The position numbers were made by a program, and so were the translations under genes. Positions 1 to 8,510 of a stretch of 64,000 nucleotides of DNA are shown one piece after another. The stretch is taken from the NCBI GenBank assembly GCA_964498075.1, contig CAZCGA010000011.1, forward strand, positions 15,151 to 79,150. Reading direction: 5' to 3'. Each line of letters begins with the position of its first letter. Position 1 is the first letter of the stretch. A model generated the notes under the pieces. It was not told the origin of the DNA, ran no database searches, and saw only the letters and a list, made by a program, of their open reading frames with translations. Source of the stretch: CAZCGA01 sp964498075 (GTDB lineage: Bacteria > Desulfobacterota > Binatia > HRBIN30).

Positions 1-762
1 ACCGAGATGCGCCTCAGCCTCTGCGGTGGTCTGGTCCAGGCCGTCCGTGACAACCTCGACCAGGGAGCGTCCGCCGTGGGGGGATTCTGCATCGGAAAGG
101 TGTTCTGGCGCGACGGCGGCTTCAACGAAGGTCGCCGGCTCGCGGCAGCGATCTGCCCGACGTTCCCCAGCCGCGGCCTGGGCCGGCGCCCGGCGGCGGC
201 GGAGCTCGTCGACGTCAAAGGCGTGGTCGAAGCGCTGTTCGAGTTCCTCGGGGTCGGTGAGGCGCGCTGGCTTCCCGCAGCCGATTTGCCAGCATTTCAC
301 CCGGGAAAGACCGCGCGCATCACACTCGGCGGGACGCCCGTGGGGATCACCGGCGCCCTCCACCCGGCCACCGAAGAGCATTTCAAGATCAGCGGAACGT
401 GCTGGCTCTTTGAGCTTGACTTGGATCGGCTGCTTCAGTATTGTCCGGCCCGCATCATCTATCGAGATCTTCCGCGATTTCCAGCGGTTGTACGAGATGT
501 TGCTGTCGTTGCTGAGGAGAGTTTCGCATCCGATCTGGTGGTCCAGTTCATACGCGAATGGAGCAAACCGTCGCAGGTGATCGAGGAGGTGTATCTGTTC
601 GATCAATACATCGGTCCGCCGATCCCTGCGGGCAAAAAGAGCCTCGCGTACTCACTCTCCTACCGCGCGGTCGATCGGACTCTCACCGACGCTGAGGTCA
701 ACGACATGCATGCTCGGCTGATCGTGGCACTCAAAGACGCCTTGCACGTTGAACCGCGCTAG
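1..762 (+). CDS. pheT: Phenylalanyl-tRNA synthetase beta subunit, C-terminal part
   Basis: This is the 3' end of pheT; the reading frame is open to the left edge, so the start lies outside the window. PheT charges tRNA-Phe as part of the cytoplasmic alpha2-beta2 synthetase. The visible part holds the end of the catalytic-like core (KVFWRDGG region) and, from about residue 155 of the fragment, the anticodon-binding FDX-ACB domain, recognisable by LPRFPAVVRDVAVV, the EEVYLFDQY segment and the C-terminal SLSYRAVDRTLTDAEV stretch. It ends with TAG, and ihfA follows about 30 bases later. PheT followed by ihfA and a MerR gene is common in proteobacteria, which supports the call. Confidence 0.95.
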   Translation, partial: TEMRLSLCGGLVQAVRDNLDQGASAVGGFCIGKVFWRDGGFNEGRRLAAAICPTFPSRGLGRRPAAAELVDVKGVVEALFEFLGVGEARWLPAADLPAFHPGKTARITLGGTPVGITGALHPATEEHFKISGTCWLFELDLDRLLQYCPARIIYRDLPRFPAVVRDVAVVAEESFASDLVVQFIREWSKPSQVIEEVYLFDQYIGPPIPAGKKSLAYSLSYRAVDRTLTDAEVNDMHARLIVALKDALHVEPR

Positions 763-792
763 TCGGTGCGCAAAGCATGGGGAGGGTCCGAC

Positions 793-1083
793 GTGACCAT
801 GACGAAGGGCGACATCGTCGAGCGCATCCACGAGAAAGTCGGCTTCTCGAAGAAGGAAGCGAACGATGTCGTTGAATCGATTTTCGAGATCCTGAAGACC
901 CGGCTCGAACTGGGCGAGAAGGTCAAGATCTCCGGGTTCGGAAACTTCGTCGTACACGAGAAGCGCCCGCGCAAAGGACGCAATCCGCAGACGGGCACCG
1001 AGATCATCATTTCCGGTCGCCGCGTCCTCACCTTCAAGTCCAGTCAAGTGCTGAAGAAGGGCATGAATCCTGACGTGTCGTGA
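793..1083 (+). CDS. ihfA: Integration host factor alpha subunit
   Basis: A 96-residue HU/IHF-family DNA-bending protein. The family signature is present: two N-terminal helices (KGDIVERIHEKVGFSKKEA), the GFGNF turn, and the beta-arm with the intercalating proline in RNPQTG. IHF bends DNA and assists sigma-54 promoters, recombination and replication. The alpha assignment rests on its place directly after pheT, as in many proteobacteria. An upstream GTG at 766 is possible, but GTG 793 has a GGAGGG ribosome site 7 bases before it and an ATG follows two codons later, so 793 is preferred. Confidence 0.92.
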   Translation: MTMTKGDIVERIHEKVGFSKKEANDVVESIFEILKTRLELGEKVKISGFGNFVVHEKRPRKGRNPQTGTEIIISGRRVLTFKSSQVLKKGMNPDVS

Positions 1084-1090
1084 CGCACCG

Positions 1091-1453
1091 GTGCGGGACC
1101 TCAAGTCACAACTGCCAGACAAGCTGTATTTCAAAATCGGTGAGGTCGCAACAATCGTCGGCGTGAAGCCGTACGTTCTGCGCTATTGGGAAACCGAGTT
1201 CAGCATCGTCAAGCCGACGAAGGCACGCTCCAAGCATCGACTCTATCGGCGCCGAGACGTCGAGACCTTGCTGCAGATCAAGCGCTTGCTGCACGAAGAG
1301 CGGTTCACGATCGAGGGCGCACGCAAGCGGCTCAAGAGCCTGCAGAAGGAAGACCGCCAACCCGCAGAGTTCCCGCTCGCCGACCGCACCTATCGCAGCA
1401 TGCTGGTGAGCCTGAAGAAGGACCTGGAGTCGCTCCACCGACTGCTGAGCTGA
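1091..1453 (+). CDS. MerR-family transcriptional regulator
   Basis: A 120-residue protein starting at GTG 1091, eight bases after ihfA. The N-terminal MerR winged helix spans about residues 12-80: FKIGEVATIVGVKPYVLRYW forms the helix-turn-helix, followed by the KPTKARSKHRLYRRRDVETL wing and a helix with FTIEGARKRL. There is no long effector-binding domain and no cysteine metal site, so it is not a classic metal sensor. Similar short MerR proteins lie just after ihfA in many deltaproteobacteria. The target and inducer are unknown, and it is probably co-transcribed with pheT and ihfA. Confidence 0.85.
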   Translation: MRDLKSQLPDKLYFKIGEVATIVGVKPYVLRYWETEFSIVKPTKARSKHRLYRRRDVETLLQIKRLLHEERFTIEGARKRLKSLQKEDRQPAEFPLADRTYRSMLVSLKKDLESLHRLLS

Positions 1454-1552
1454 GCCCCTCCCCCGGCGGCCCGTGGCTGTCAGGAATGTAGCGAGTGTGC
1501 ACCAAAAGCGTGCGGCGATTGCTGCCTAGGCAGGTCGTACAACTCCCGTTGC

Positions 1553-1568
1553 TGGCATGCACGTTGCT
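1553..1568 (+). promoter_or_regulatory. Sigma-54-like promoter before the small winged-helix gene
   Basis: TGGCAT-N5-TTGCT matches the sigma-54 consensus TGGCAC-N5-TTGCW with one difference. The GG and GC dinucleotides are 10 bases apart, as sigma-54 requires. Expected transcription would begin near 1579, just upstream of the GTG at 1595. This is a pattern match only; no enhancer site was identified. Confidence 0.45.
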
Positions 1569-1594
1569 CAGCGCGCAGGTCGGAGACTGGCGCA

Positions 1595-1870
1595 GTGATC
1601 CCGGGAGCAGACCGGAAACGTTCCGGCAGTGAGTTGGTGTTTGGCGTGCTGAAGACGCTCATGATCGGATACCAACTGTGGGGAGCGGAGAGCAGTGTGG
1701 AGCTGTCGGAGCTCTGCGGTGCACTCCGCACGACGGATCGACGAGTCGGTGGTATCCTCGCATATCTCGCCGCCGAAGGGCTGGTCACGCTCGATCGAGC
1801 CGCCGGTACGGTACGGCTCACCGCCGCTGGAGCCCGCCACCTGCTCTGTCAGTCCGCCGGCAAGACGTGA
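1595..1870 (+). CDS. Small winged-helix-like protein of unknown function
   Basis: A 91-residue open frame starting at GTG 1595, with GGAG about 9 bases upstream and a sigma-54-like site before it. The sequence reads like a winged helix: a helical segment (GVLKTLMIGYQLWG), a recognition-like part (LRTTDRRVGGILAYLAAEGLV) and a short wing ending TVRLTAAGARHLL, comparable to Rrf2/MarR-type DNA-binding domains. No known family could be named with confidence. It could be a standalone regulator. The alternative is a chance ORF between merR and the tRNA, but the hydrophobic pattern and upstream signals favour a gene. Confidence 0.5.
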   Translation: MIPGADRKRSGSELVFGVLKTLMIGYQLWGAESSVELSELCGALRTTDRRVGGILAYLAAEGLVTLDRAAGTVRLTAAGARHLLCQSAGKT

Positions 1871-1960
1871 TCGGCCGTCGGACACCGGTTGTGTTTCGTC
1901 CCGCGACGTGGCAACTACTGCCAGCAGAGCCGCTGTGAGCGCGGCGCTGGGTTCACCTCT

Positions 1961-2034
1961 CGGGGCGTGGCGCAGACTGGTAGCGCACTCGCTTGGGGTG
2001 CGAGTGGTCGTGGGTTCAAATCCCGCCGCCCCGA
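1961..2034 (+). tRNA. tRNA-Pro (anticodon GGG)
   Basis: A full cloverleaf can be drawn. The acceptor stem CGGGGCG (1961-1967) pairs with CGCCCCG (2027-2033). The anticodon stem CTCGC/GCGAG encloses loop TTGGGGT with anticodon GGG at 1995-1997. The T arm is GTGGG-TTCAAAT-CCCGC. The discriminator base is A at 2034, and the 3' CCA is not encoded. A proline tRNA between merR and surE is a known deltaproteobacterial arrangement. Confidence 0.95.
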
Positions 2035-2116
2035 CTCCTTCTTCTGCCCTTGCGGATGCGTGACTGTGCGCCGCTCGATGTTTGCCTCGCTGGGAGGCCG
2101 ATGGTAGCTTTGCCGC

Positions 2117-2866
2117 GTGTCCATCTTGCTGAGCAACGACGATGGGATTACTTCGGAAGGGCTGGTCGCACTGCAGCAGGCGCTGGTGTCGCTGGACGAG
2201 GTTTGGGTGGTGGCCCCCGACCGAGACCAGAGCGCAGTCAGCCATTCAGTCACCCTGCATCGTCCGCTCCGCATCGAGCAGACCGGCCCACGCGCCTTCC
2301 GCGTCGACGGCACGCCGACTGATTGCATCAATCTCGCGATCAACGGAATCCTGCGCGAGCGCCCGCGTCTGGTAATTTCGGGGATCAATCGCGGCGCCAA
2401 CCTCGCTGACGACATTACCTACTCAGGCACCGTGTCAGCAGCCATGGAAGCGACGCTGCTCGGCGTGCCGGCCATCGCCGTCTCGGTCGTGGGCCGCGAG
2501 CCCTTTGACTGTGCGCCGGCTGCCGCCTTTGCCCGCCAGTTGGCGGCCGCGGTGCTGCGCGATCGGCTGCCGCCGGACACGTTGCTGAACGTCAACGTTC
2601 CGGATCTACCTTCTCATCAGATCAAGGGCTTCGCGCTGACGCGGCAAGGCAAACGTCGCTACGGTGACGCCATCGTCGAGAACGTAGATCCGCGCGGGAA
2701 GAAGTACTACTGGATCGGCGGGAACGATCTCGATTTCGTCGACGCCGAAGGCACGGATTTCAGCGCCATCCAGCGCGGCCTCATCTCGGTCACGCCGCTC
2801 CACCTCGACCTGACGAACTACGCCTCGCTGAGCGCCCTGCAACACTTGCAGGTGCAGTGGCCATGA
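2117..2866 (+). CDS. surE: 5'/3'-nucleotidase SurE
   Basis: A 249-residue protein from GTG 2117, the normal length for SurE, a metal-dependent phosphatase of nucleoside monophosphates linked to stress survival. The metal-binding NDDG motif lies at residues 7-10, followed by the conserved VAPDRDQSAVSHSVTL segment, the INRGANLADDITYSGTV stretch with metal and active-site residues, and the AMEATLLGVPAIAVS helix. Its last codons overlap the start of pcm (ATGA), so the two are translationally coupled, a widespread pairing of stress-repair genes. Confidence 0.95.
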   Translation: MSILLSNDDGITSEGLVALQQALVSLDEVWVVAPDRDQSAVSHSVTLHRPLRIEQTGPRAFRVDGTPTDCINLAINGILRERPRLVISGINRGANLADDITYSGTVSAAMEATLLGVPAIAVSVVGREPFDCAPAAAFARQLAAAVLRDRLPPDTLLNVNVPDLPSHQIKGFALTRQGKRRYGDAIVENVDPRGKKYYWIGGNDLDFVDAEGTDFSAIQRGLISVTPLHLDLTNYASLSALQHLQVQWP

Positions 2867-3504
2867 ACTTCGACGAAGCCCGCAACCTGATGGTGCGGCA
2901 GCAGCTGATGGCGCGGGACATCACCGATGTGCGCGTCCTCGCAGCGATGCGCCGGGTGCCGCGACACCTCTTCGTCGACCCGACCCTGCAGCGGCGGGCC
3001 TACGACGACTCTCCGCTGCCCATCGATGCCGACCAAACCATCTCGCAGCCGTACATGGTCGCATTGATGAGCCAACTGCTCGAGCTGAACGGCTCCGAGC
3101 GCGTCTTGGAAGTGGGTACTGGTTCCGGGTACCAGGCTGCGATCCTCGCGGAGCTGGCCACGGAGGTGTTCAGCATCGAGCGCCTCGATCCGCTGATGCA
3201 CCACGCCCGTACGCTGCTGGACCGCCTCGGCCACGCCCATGTCCATCTATGCACGGCCGACGGTGACCACGGCTGGCCCGAGGCCGCACCATTCGACGCC
3301 ATCATCGTCACCGCAGCGGTGCAGCAAGTGCCGCGGCCGCTGGTCGAGCAACTGGCTGAGGGCGGACGCTTGGTGCTGCCGCTCGGTGAGGCGGAGTTGC
3401 AGGGCCTGGCGCGCGTCCGCAAGCGGCCGGACGGGTTGCAGTCAGACTATTTCGGCGAGTGTCGCTTCGTGAAGTTGATTGGCCAGTACGGCTGGGAGGC
3501 ATAG
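2863..3504 (+). CDS. pcm: Protein-L-isoaspartate O-methyltransferase
   Basis: A 213-residue enzyme that methylates isoaspartyl residues of aged proteins using S-adenosylmethionine. Family features are the N-terminal VPRHLFVDPTLQRRAYDDSPLPI segment, the substrate-binding QTISQPYMVALM motif, SAM motif I (VLEVGTGSGYQAAILA) and post-I acidic residue (SIER). ATG 2863 overlaps the surE stop in an ATGA; a GTG at 2857 would add two residues. The gene order surE-pcm-nlpD-like also resembles the rpoS-region operon of proteobacteria. Confidence 0.95.
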   Translation: MNFDEARNLMVRQQLMARDITDVRVLAAMRRVPRHLFVDPTLQRRAYDDSPLPIDADQTISQPYMVALMSQLLELNGSERVLEVGTGSGYQAAILAELATEVFSIERLDPLMHHARTLLDRLGHAHVHLCTADGDHGWPEAAPFDAIIVTAAVQQVPRPLVEQLAEGGRLVLPLGEAELQGLARVRKRPDGLQSDYFGECRFVKLIGQYGWEA

Positions 3505-3532
3505 AGCGCGGGCGTTGGCCCGCGCGCGAGGC

Positions 3533-4264
3533 GTGGGCGCAGTGGATCGGCGGGTGCGGAGATGGGCGAGGAAGCTGACGGTCGTGGCCGTGCTCGGCGG
3601 CGTCGCCGCCTGCACGCACGGTGTCCATCACCGCGTGCGGCCCGGTGAAAACCTGTACCGCATCAGCAAGGCGTACGGCGTCCCCATCAAACAATTGGCC
3701 GACGCCAACCAGCTGTCCGACCCGTCACGCGTCGAAGTCGGACAGCGCCTCTTCATCCCCGGCGCGCGCCGCGAGTTGCCCGTCGGCGTGATTACGCCGC
3801 GCACGGTGAACGCACGTCCTCCAGAAAAAGGGGCGGTGCTCACCAAGGGAGCAGCGCTCTTCGCCTGGCCCGTCGCCGGACCTGTGACCTCCAGCTTCGG
3901 CCAGCGCGGGCGCACGCACCACGACGGCATCGACATCAGCGCCCCCGCCGGGACGCCCGTGCGGGCTGCCGAGGATGGCGAGGTCATGTACAGCGACGCC
4001 CTGCGCGGCTACGGCAACGTGATCATCGTGCGCCACGCCAACGGCTTCGCCACGGTCTATGCGCACAATCAGCGGAACGGCGCCCGTGAAGGACAACGCG
4101 TGCACAAAGGCGAGGTGATCGGCAGCGTCGGCGAGAGCGGCCGCACCGCCGGCGCCAACCTGCACTTCGAGGTGCGGCAAGACAACGTCGCGCGCAACCC
4201 GCTGTACTTCCTTCCTCCGGCGCAAGTGGCAGCCCCCGGATCCGTCACCGAGCGCGGCGGTTGA
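3533..4264 (+). CDS. nlpD: NlpD-like lipoprotein with LysM and M23 (LytM) domains
   Basis: A cell-envelope protein of about 243 residues. A positively charged start and hydrophobic stretch end at a VAAC lipobox, so it is probably a lipoprotein. A LysM domain (HRVRPGENLYRISKAYGVPI onward) is followed by a C-terminal LytM/M23 domain of about 110 residues. The HDGID motif is kept, but the last His-x-His pair reads NLHFEVR, so the first ligand is Asn. Such degenerate LytM domains usually activate amidases rather than cut peptidoglycan, as in E. coli NlpD. The start is uncertain: GTG 3533, GTG 3542 or the upstream TTG 3479 are all possible. Confidence 0.85.
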   Translation: MGAVDRRVRRWARKLTVVAVLGGVAACTHGVHHRVRPGENLYRISKAYGVPIKQLADANQLSDPSRVEVGQRLFIPGARRELPVGVITPRTVNARPPEKGAVLTKGAALFAWPVAGPVTSSFGQRGRTHHDGIDISAPAGTPVRAAEDGEVMYSDALRGYGNVIIVRHANGFATVYAHNQRNGAREGQRVHKGEVIGSVGESGRTAGANLHFEVRQDNVARNPLYFLPPAQVAAPGSVTERGG

Positions 4265-4343
4265 CCGCCGCCGCCCCGCCGCTGTTCACAGCCGGCCCGA
4301 TTTGGTACACGCTCCGATCAGCAACCCAGGAACGGAGCGCACC

Positions 4344-4856
4344 GTGAAGGACCCGAGGGACTACATCCGTGACATCCCGAACTTCCCCAAGCCGGGGATC
4401 ATCTTTCGCGACATCACACCGATGCTCGCCGATGGCGAGGCGTTTCATGAGGTGGTGGACCGCATCGCGGCGCCGTACCGCAGGCGCGTCGACATGGTGC
4501 TCGGCATCGAATCGCGCGGCTTCCTCATCGGCGCCGCCGTCGCCTATGCGCTGCGGTGCGGCCTGGCGGTCGTGCGCAAGCCGGGCAAGCTTCCGTCCCT
4601 CACCTACGCCGCACAGTACGCGCTGGAGTACGGCAACGACTCGTTGGAGATCCACCGCGACGCCTTTGGTCATCCCTGCCGCGTCCTGATCGTCGACGAC
4701 CTGCTGGCCACCGGTGGCACCGCCAGCGCCGCGCTCGAGCTGGTCGAGCGGCTCGAGGGGGAAGTGGTGGCCTGTGCGTTCCTCATCGAGCTGACGGCGC
4801 TCGAGGGCCGCAGGCGACTGCAGCCGCACCCGGTGTTCGCGCTGATCCAGTACTGA
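4344..4856 (+). CDS. apt: Adenine phosphoribosyltransferase
   Basis: A 170-residue purine-salvage enzyme converting adenine and PRPP to AMP. The N-terminus shows the APRT signature IRDIPNFPKPGIIFRDITPM. The body has GIESRGFLIGAAVA and RKPGKLP, and the PRPP-binding loop is VLIVDDLLATGGTASAA. GTG 4344 with GGAG about 10 bases upstream gives the usual family length; the longer open frame from 4302 would add unconserved residues. fumC follows after 17 bases and may be co-transcribed. Confidence 0.95.
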   Translation: MKDPRDYIRDIPNFPKPGIIFRDITPMLADGEAFHEVVDRIAAPYRRRVDMVLGIESRGFLIGAAVAYALRCGLAVVRKPGKLPSLTYAAQYALEYGNDSLEIHRDAFGHPCRVLIVDDLLATGGTASAALELVERLEGEVVACAFLIELTALEGRRRLQPHPVFALIQY

Positions 4857-4873
4857 CTTTGGAGGATACTGTC

Positions 4874-6280
4874 ATGTCGGACTTCCGCATGGAGAAGGAC
4901 TCGATGGGCGAGATGCAGGTTCCCGCCAACGCCTACTACGGCGCCTCGACGGCGCGCGCGGTGGAGAATTTCCCGATCTCCGGCCTGCGCTTCTCGCGGC
5001 GCTTCATCCAGGCGCTCGGACGCATCAAGGCGGCCGGGGCGCGCGCCAACCTGCAGCTCAAGCTGCTGGACGAGCGGCGCGCCAAGGCGATCGAGGCCGC
5101 TGCCCTGGAGGTCGCCGCCGGCACGTTCGACGCCGAGTTCGTGGTCGACATCTTTCAAACCGGCTCGGGGACATCGACCAACATGAACGCCAACGAAGTC
5201 ATCGCCACGCGCGCCATCGAGCTCCTCGACGGCACACGCGGCGACCAGGCGTCGGTGCACCCGAACGATCACGTCAACATGGGACAGAGTACCAACGATG
5301 TGTTTCCTACGGCCATCCACGTCGCCGCGATGGATGCCGTCGAGAACCACCTCTTGCCCGCGTTGCGCCAACTCGCCGCTGCCTTTCAGGCGAAAGCCGA
5401 CGAGTTCCGCGACGTCGTGAAGGCGGCACGGACGCATCTCCAGGATGCCGTCCCTATCACCCTGGGCCAAGAGTTCTCCGGCTACGCCAGCGTCATCCGC
5501 CACGCGGTGGCGCGCGTAGAGAGCTGCCGCTCACACCTGTCGGAGCTGGCGATCGGCGGCACGGCGGCGGGCACCGGAATCAACGCGCATCCGGAGTTTG
5601 CGGCGCGGGTCGTCACCGAGCTGCGCGCGTTGACCGGCCACCTGTTCCGCCGCGCCGACAACCCGTTCGAGGCGATGCAGAACCGCGACGCGTGCGTCGA
5701 GCTGTCGGGGGCGCTGAAGACGGTGGCTGTCGGTCTGATGAAGATCGCCAACGACCTCCGTTTGCTCACCTCGGGCCCGCGGACGGGGCTCAACGAGATC
5801 GAGTTGCCGGCGACGCAGCCAGGATCGAGCATCATGCCGGGCAAGGTCAACCCCGTGATTCCCGAGGCCGTGAACATGGTGGCCGCGCAGGTCATCGGCA
5901 ACGACTCGACGGTCAGCATCGCCGGCATGAACGGCAATCTTGATCTCAACATCATGATGCCGGTGATCGCCCACAATCTGCTGGAGAGCCTCGAGCTGCT
6001 GGGCAGTGCAGCGACCGTGCTCGCGGAGAAGTGTGTGCGCGGCATCACCGCGAACGTCGCGCAGTGCCATGCTTACGGTGAGCGCACGGCGTCGCTGGTG
6101 ACCGCCGTGGCGCCGGTGATCGGCTACGACGCCGCCGCCAGGATCTTCAAGAAGGCGCTGGCCGAAGACAAGCCCATGCGACAGGCGATCCTGGAAGAAG
6201 GCCTGATCGACAAGGAACGGCTCGACACGATTCTCGATCTTCGCACGCTCACCCGAGGGGGCCGGGCGGAGGGGAAGTAA
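4874..6280 (+). CDS. fumC: Class II fumarate hydratase
   Basis: A 468-residue iron-independent fumarase, interconverting fumarate and malate in the TCA cycle. Signatures visible in order are GSGTSTNMNANEV, HPNDHVNMGQSTNDVFPTA and the superfamily signature GSSIMPGKVNP, whose serine is the catalytic base. The start ATG 4874 follows a TTGGAGGA ribosome site; the much longer open frame reaching back to 4556 merely overlaps apt. Sequence and length are typical, with nothing unusual. Confidence 0.96.
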   Translation: MSDFRMEKDSMGEMQVPANAYYGASTARAVENFPISGLRFSRRFIQALGRIKAAGARANLQLKLLDERRAKAIEAAALEVAAGTFDAEFVVDIFQTGSGTSTNMNANEVIATRAIELLDGTRGDQASVHPNDHVNMGQSTNDVFPTAIHVAAMDAVENHLLPALRQLAAAFQAKADEFRDVVKAARTHLQDAVPITLGQEFSGYASVIRHAVARVESCRSHLSELAIGGTAAGTGINAHPEFAARVVTELRALTGHLFRRADNPFEAMQNRDACVELSGALKTVAVGLMKIANDLRLLTSGPRTGLNEIELPATQPGSSIMPGKVNPVIPEAVNMVAAQVIGNDSTVSIAGMNGNLDLNIMMPVIAHNLLESLELLGSAATVLAEKCVRGITANVAQCHAYGERTASLVTAVAPVIGYDAAARIFKKALAEDKPMRQAILEEGLIDKERLDTILDLRTLTRGGRAEGK

Positions 6281-6323
6281 GGGAGACTCCGCAGGTAAAT
6301 GACCTCATGACTCACGTCGCACG

Positions 6324-8510
6324 ATGAACTGGTCGCGTGTCTCCTCGTTCCGGCTCGCCCTTCTGCTGGGCATCATGCTGTCGGCGCTGCGCATCAGTAG
6401 CTGTCGCTATCTCGAGTTGCTCGACGTCGGCGCGGTCGACTACCGGCTCTTGCAGCGCGGCATCCAGCCGGCGTCGACCGACGTGGTGATCGTCGCGATC
6501 GACGATGCGAGCTTGGAGCAGCTCGGACGCTGGCCGTGGTCACGCCCGCTGGTCGCCCGCTTGCTGGATCGTCTCGTCGCCGCGGATGCCGCCGTGGTCG
6601 GCTTCGACATCGTGCAATCAGAAGCGACGGTCGATCACAGCCTCGAGGGGTTGCGCGACCGCATCGAGGGCGTCGATGACCGGACGTGGGCCGCCGTTCG
6701 CCGGGCACTCAGTCACGGAGCAGCCGAGGACGAGGTCTTGGTGAGCTCGGTACGCACATCGAACCGGGCCGTGCTCGGCTACTTCTTCGATTTCAGCGTC
6801 CAACCCAACGCCGCGACGCTACCAGTCTCGGCGTACAACGTCGTGCAGAACAGCGACGGCCACGGCCGCCAAGACCGCGTGCCGGTGGCGCCGATGGCGC
6901 GCGGCAACCTGCCCGACCTCACGGCGGCGGCACGCGCCGTCGGCTACTTCAACTTCCTCCCGGATGCCGACGGGTCGTATCGCCGCGTCCCGCTGGCGAT
7001 CCGTTTCGGCAAGCAGATCGCGTTGCCGCTGTCGCTAGCAATGCTGCACGTCTTCCGGCCGGAGGTGCCGCTCGCAATCCGGTTCGCGGAGTTCGGGGTG
7101 GAATCGGTGCGCTTCGGCGCGGTGTCGATTCCCACAGCGGAAGACGGGCAGATGCTGATCAACTACCGCGGCCCGGGGCAAACCTTCGGCCACGTGTCTG
7201 CTGCGGATGTCCTGGCGGACCGGGTGCCGCCCGAAACCTTTCGCGGCAAGCTGGTGCTTGTCGGCGTGACGGCGCACGCGCTTGCCGACGTGCGCGTCAC
7301 GCCCTTCGACAGCGTGTTTCCCGGCGTCGAGATCCACGCCAACGTCCTCGACAACATCCTGCGGCGCGACTTCCTCTTGCAGCCGCGCTGGATCGTACTG
7401 TTCGAGATCGCCGTCATTCTGCTGTCGACCTTGGTGCTGGGCGGGGCGCTGCACTACGCCCGCGGTGTGAGCGGTGCGCTGGCCGCCGTGGCGCTGCTCG
7501 CCGGCTACTTGGTCTCGAGTCAGTGGATGTTCGTCACCTACGGCTTGCCGCTCAGCTTGGTCTACCCGCTACTGGCCATTGCGCTCACCTATGTCGCCAT
7601 CAGCGTGCAGCACTACGTCATTGAAGAGCGCGAGAAGCGCAAGATTCGCAACGCCTTCGGGCTCTACCTCAGCCCAGCGCTGGCGCACCTGGTGAGCGAG
7701 AAGCCCGAGATGCTGGCGCTCGGCGGCGACAAGCGCGAGCTGACGGTGTTGTTCTCCGACATCCGTGGCTTCACCACGCTCTCCGAGAGCCTGGAACCGG
7801 AGACCCTGGTGGAGCTGCTCAACAAGTATTTCGGCGCGATGAACGAGGTGATCTTCGCGCATGACGGGATGCTCGACAAGTACATCGGCGACGCCATCAT
7901 GGCGGTGTGGGGTGCGCCCCTGTCGCAACCGGATCACGCCGCACGTGCCTGTCGCGCCGCCTGCGGCATGGTGACACGGCTGCGCCAACTGGACGATGAG
8001 TGGAAGGAACGCGGTTGGCCGGTGCTGGAGATCGGCATCGGCATCAACACCGGACCGATGGTGGTGGGCAACATGGGCTCGGAGCGCCGTCTCAGCTACA
8101 CGGTGATCGGCGACAACGTCAACCTCGGCTCGCGGCTGGAGGGGCTCAACAAGTTGTACGGCAGCACCGTAATCGCCAGCCAGGCCACGGTGCAGGCCGC
8201 CGGCGAGGTGGTGGCCCGGGAGATCGATCTCGTCCGCGTGAAGGGCAAGCGGCTACCGGTGCGCATCTACGAGATCCTCGGTCTCGCCGACGAGCGCGCC
8301 CGTTGGGCCGCGTTGATCGCACAGTTCGAGGAGGGTATGAGGGCCTATCGACAAAGGCGGTGGGATGACGCTATTGCGGCGTTTGGTGCGGTGTTACGTG
8401 AACGACCGGACGATGGCCCGGCACGCCTGTATCTCGGACGGTGTCAGGGGATGCTGCAGATGCCGCCCGATCCGGATTGGGATGGAGTGACGGTAATGGA
8501 GGTCAAATGA
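6324..8510 (+). CDS. CHASE2-domain adenylate/guanylate cyclase
   Basis: A 728-residue membrane sensor that makes a cyclic nucleotide. The order is one N-terminal membrane helix, an extracytoplasmic CHASE2 sensor (about residues 35-350, starting DVGAVDYRLLQRG and including DVVIVAIDDASLEQLGRWPW), three membrane helices (about 355-440), then a class III cyclase domain. Both metal-binding aspartates are present (LFSDIRGFTTLSE and DKYIGDAIMAVWGAP), with INTGPMVVGNMGS and IGDNVNLGSRLEG further on. A short TPR-like tail (MRAYRQRRWDDAIAAFGAVLRERPDDGPARLYLGRC) ends the protein. ATGA overlap with the next gene implies coupled translation. cAMP versus cGMP cannot be decided from motifs alone. Confidence 0.9.
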   Translation: MNWSRVSSFRLALLLGIMLSALRISSCRYLELLDVGAVDYRLLQRGIQPASTDVVIVAIDDASLEQLGRWPWSRPLVARLLDRLVAADAAVVGFDIVQSEATVDHSLEGLRDRIEGVDDRTWAAVRRALSHGAAEDEVLVSSVRTSNRAVLGYFFDFSVQPNAATLPVSAYNVVQNSDGHGRQDRVPVAPMARGNLPDLTAAARAVGYFNFLPDADGSYRRVPLAIRFGKQIALPLSLAMLHVFRPEVPLAIRFAEFGVESVRFGAVSIPTAEDGQMLINYRGPGQTFGHVSAADVLADRVPPETFRGKLVLVGVTAHALADVRVTPFDSVFPGVEIHANVLDNILRRDFLLQPRWIVLFEIAVILLSTLVLGGALHYARGVSGALAAVALLAGYLVSSQWMFVTYGLPLSLVYPLLAIALTYVAISVQHYVIEEREKRKIRNAFGLYLSPALAHLVSEKPEMLALGGDKRELTVLFSDIRGFTTLSESLEPETLVELLNKYFGAMNEVIFAHDGMLDKYIGDAIMAVWGAPLSQPDHAARACRAACGMVTRLRQLDDEWKERGWPVLEIGIGINTGPMVVGNMGSERRLSYTVIGDNVNLGSRLEGLNKLYGSTVIASQATVQAAGEVVAREIDLVRVKGKRLPVRIYEILGLADERARWAALIAQFEEGMRAYRQRRWDDAIAAFGAVLRERPDDGPARLYLGRCQGMLQMPPDPDWDGVTVMEVK

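Noticed and set aside
1568..2245. Minus-strand ORF of 225 residues over the tRNA-Pro gene
   Set aside because: It crosses the tRNA and shows no domain; the tRNA fold and the plus-strand genes explain the region.
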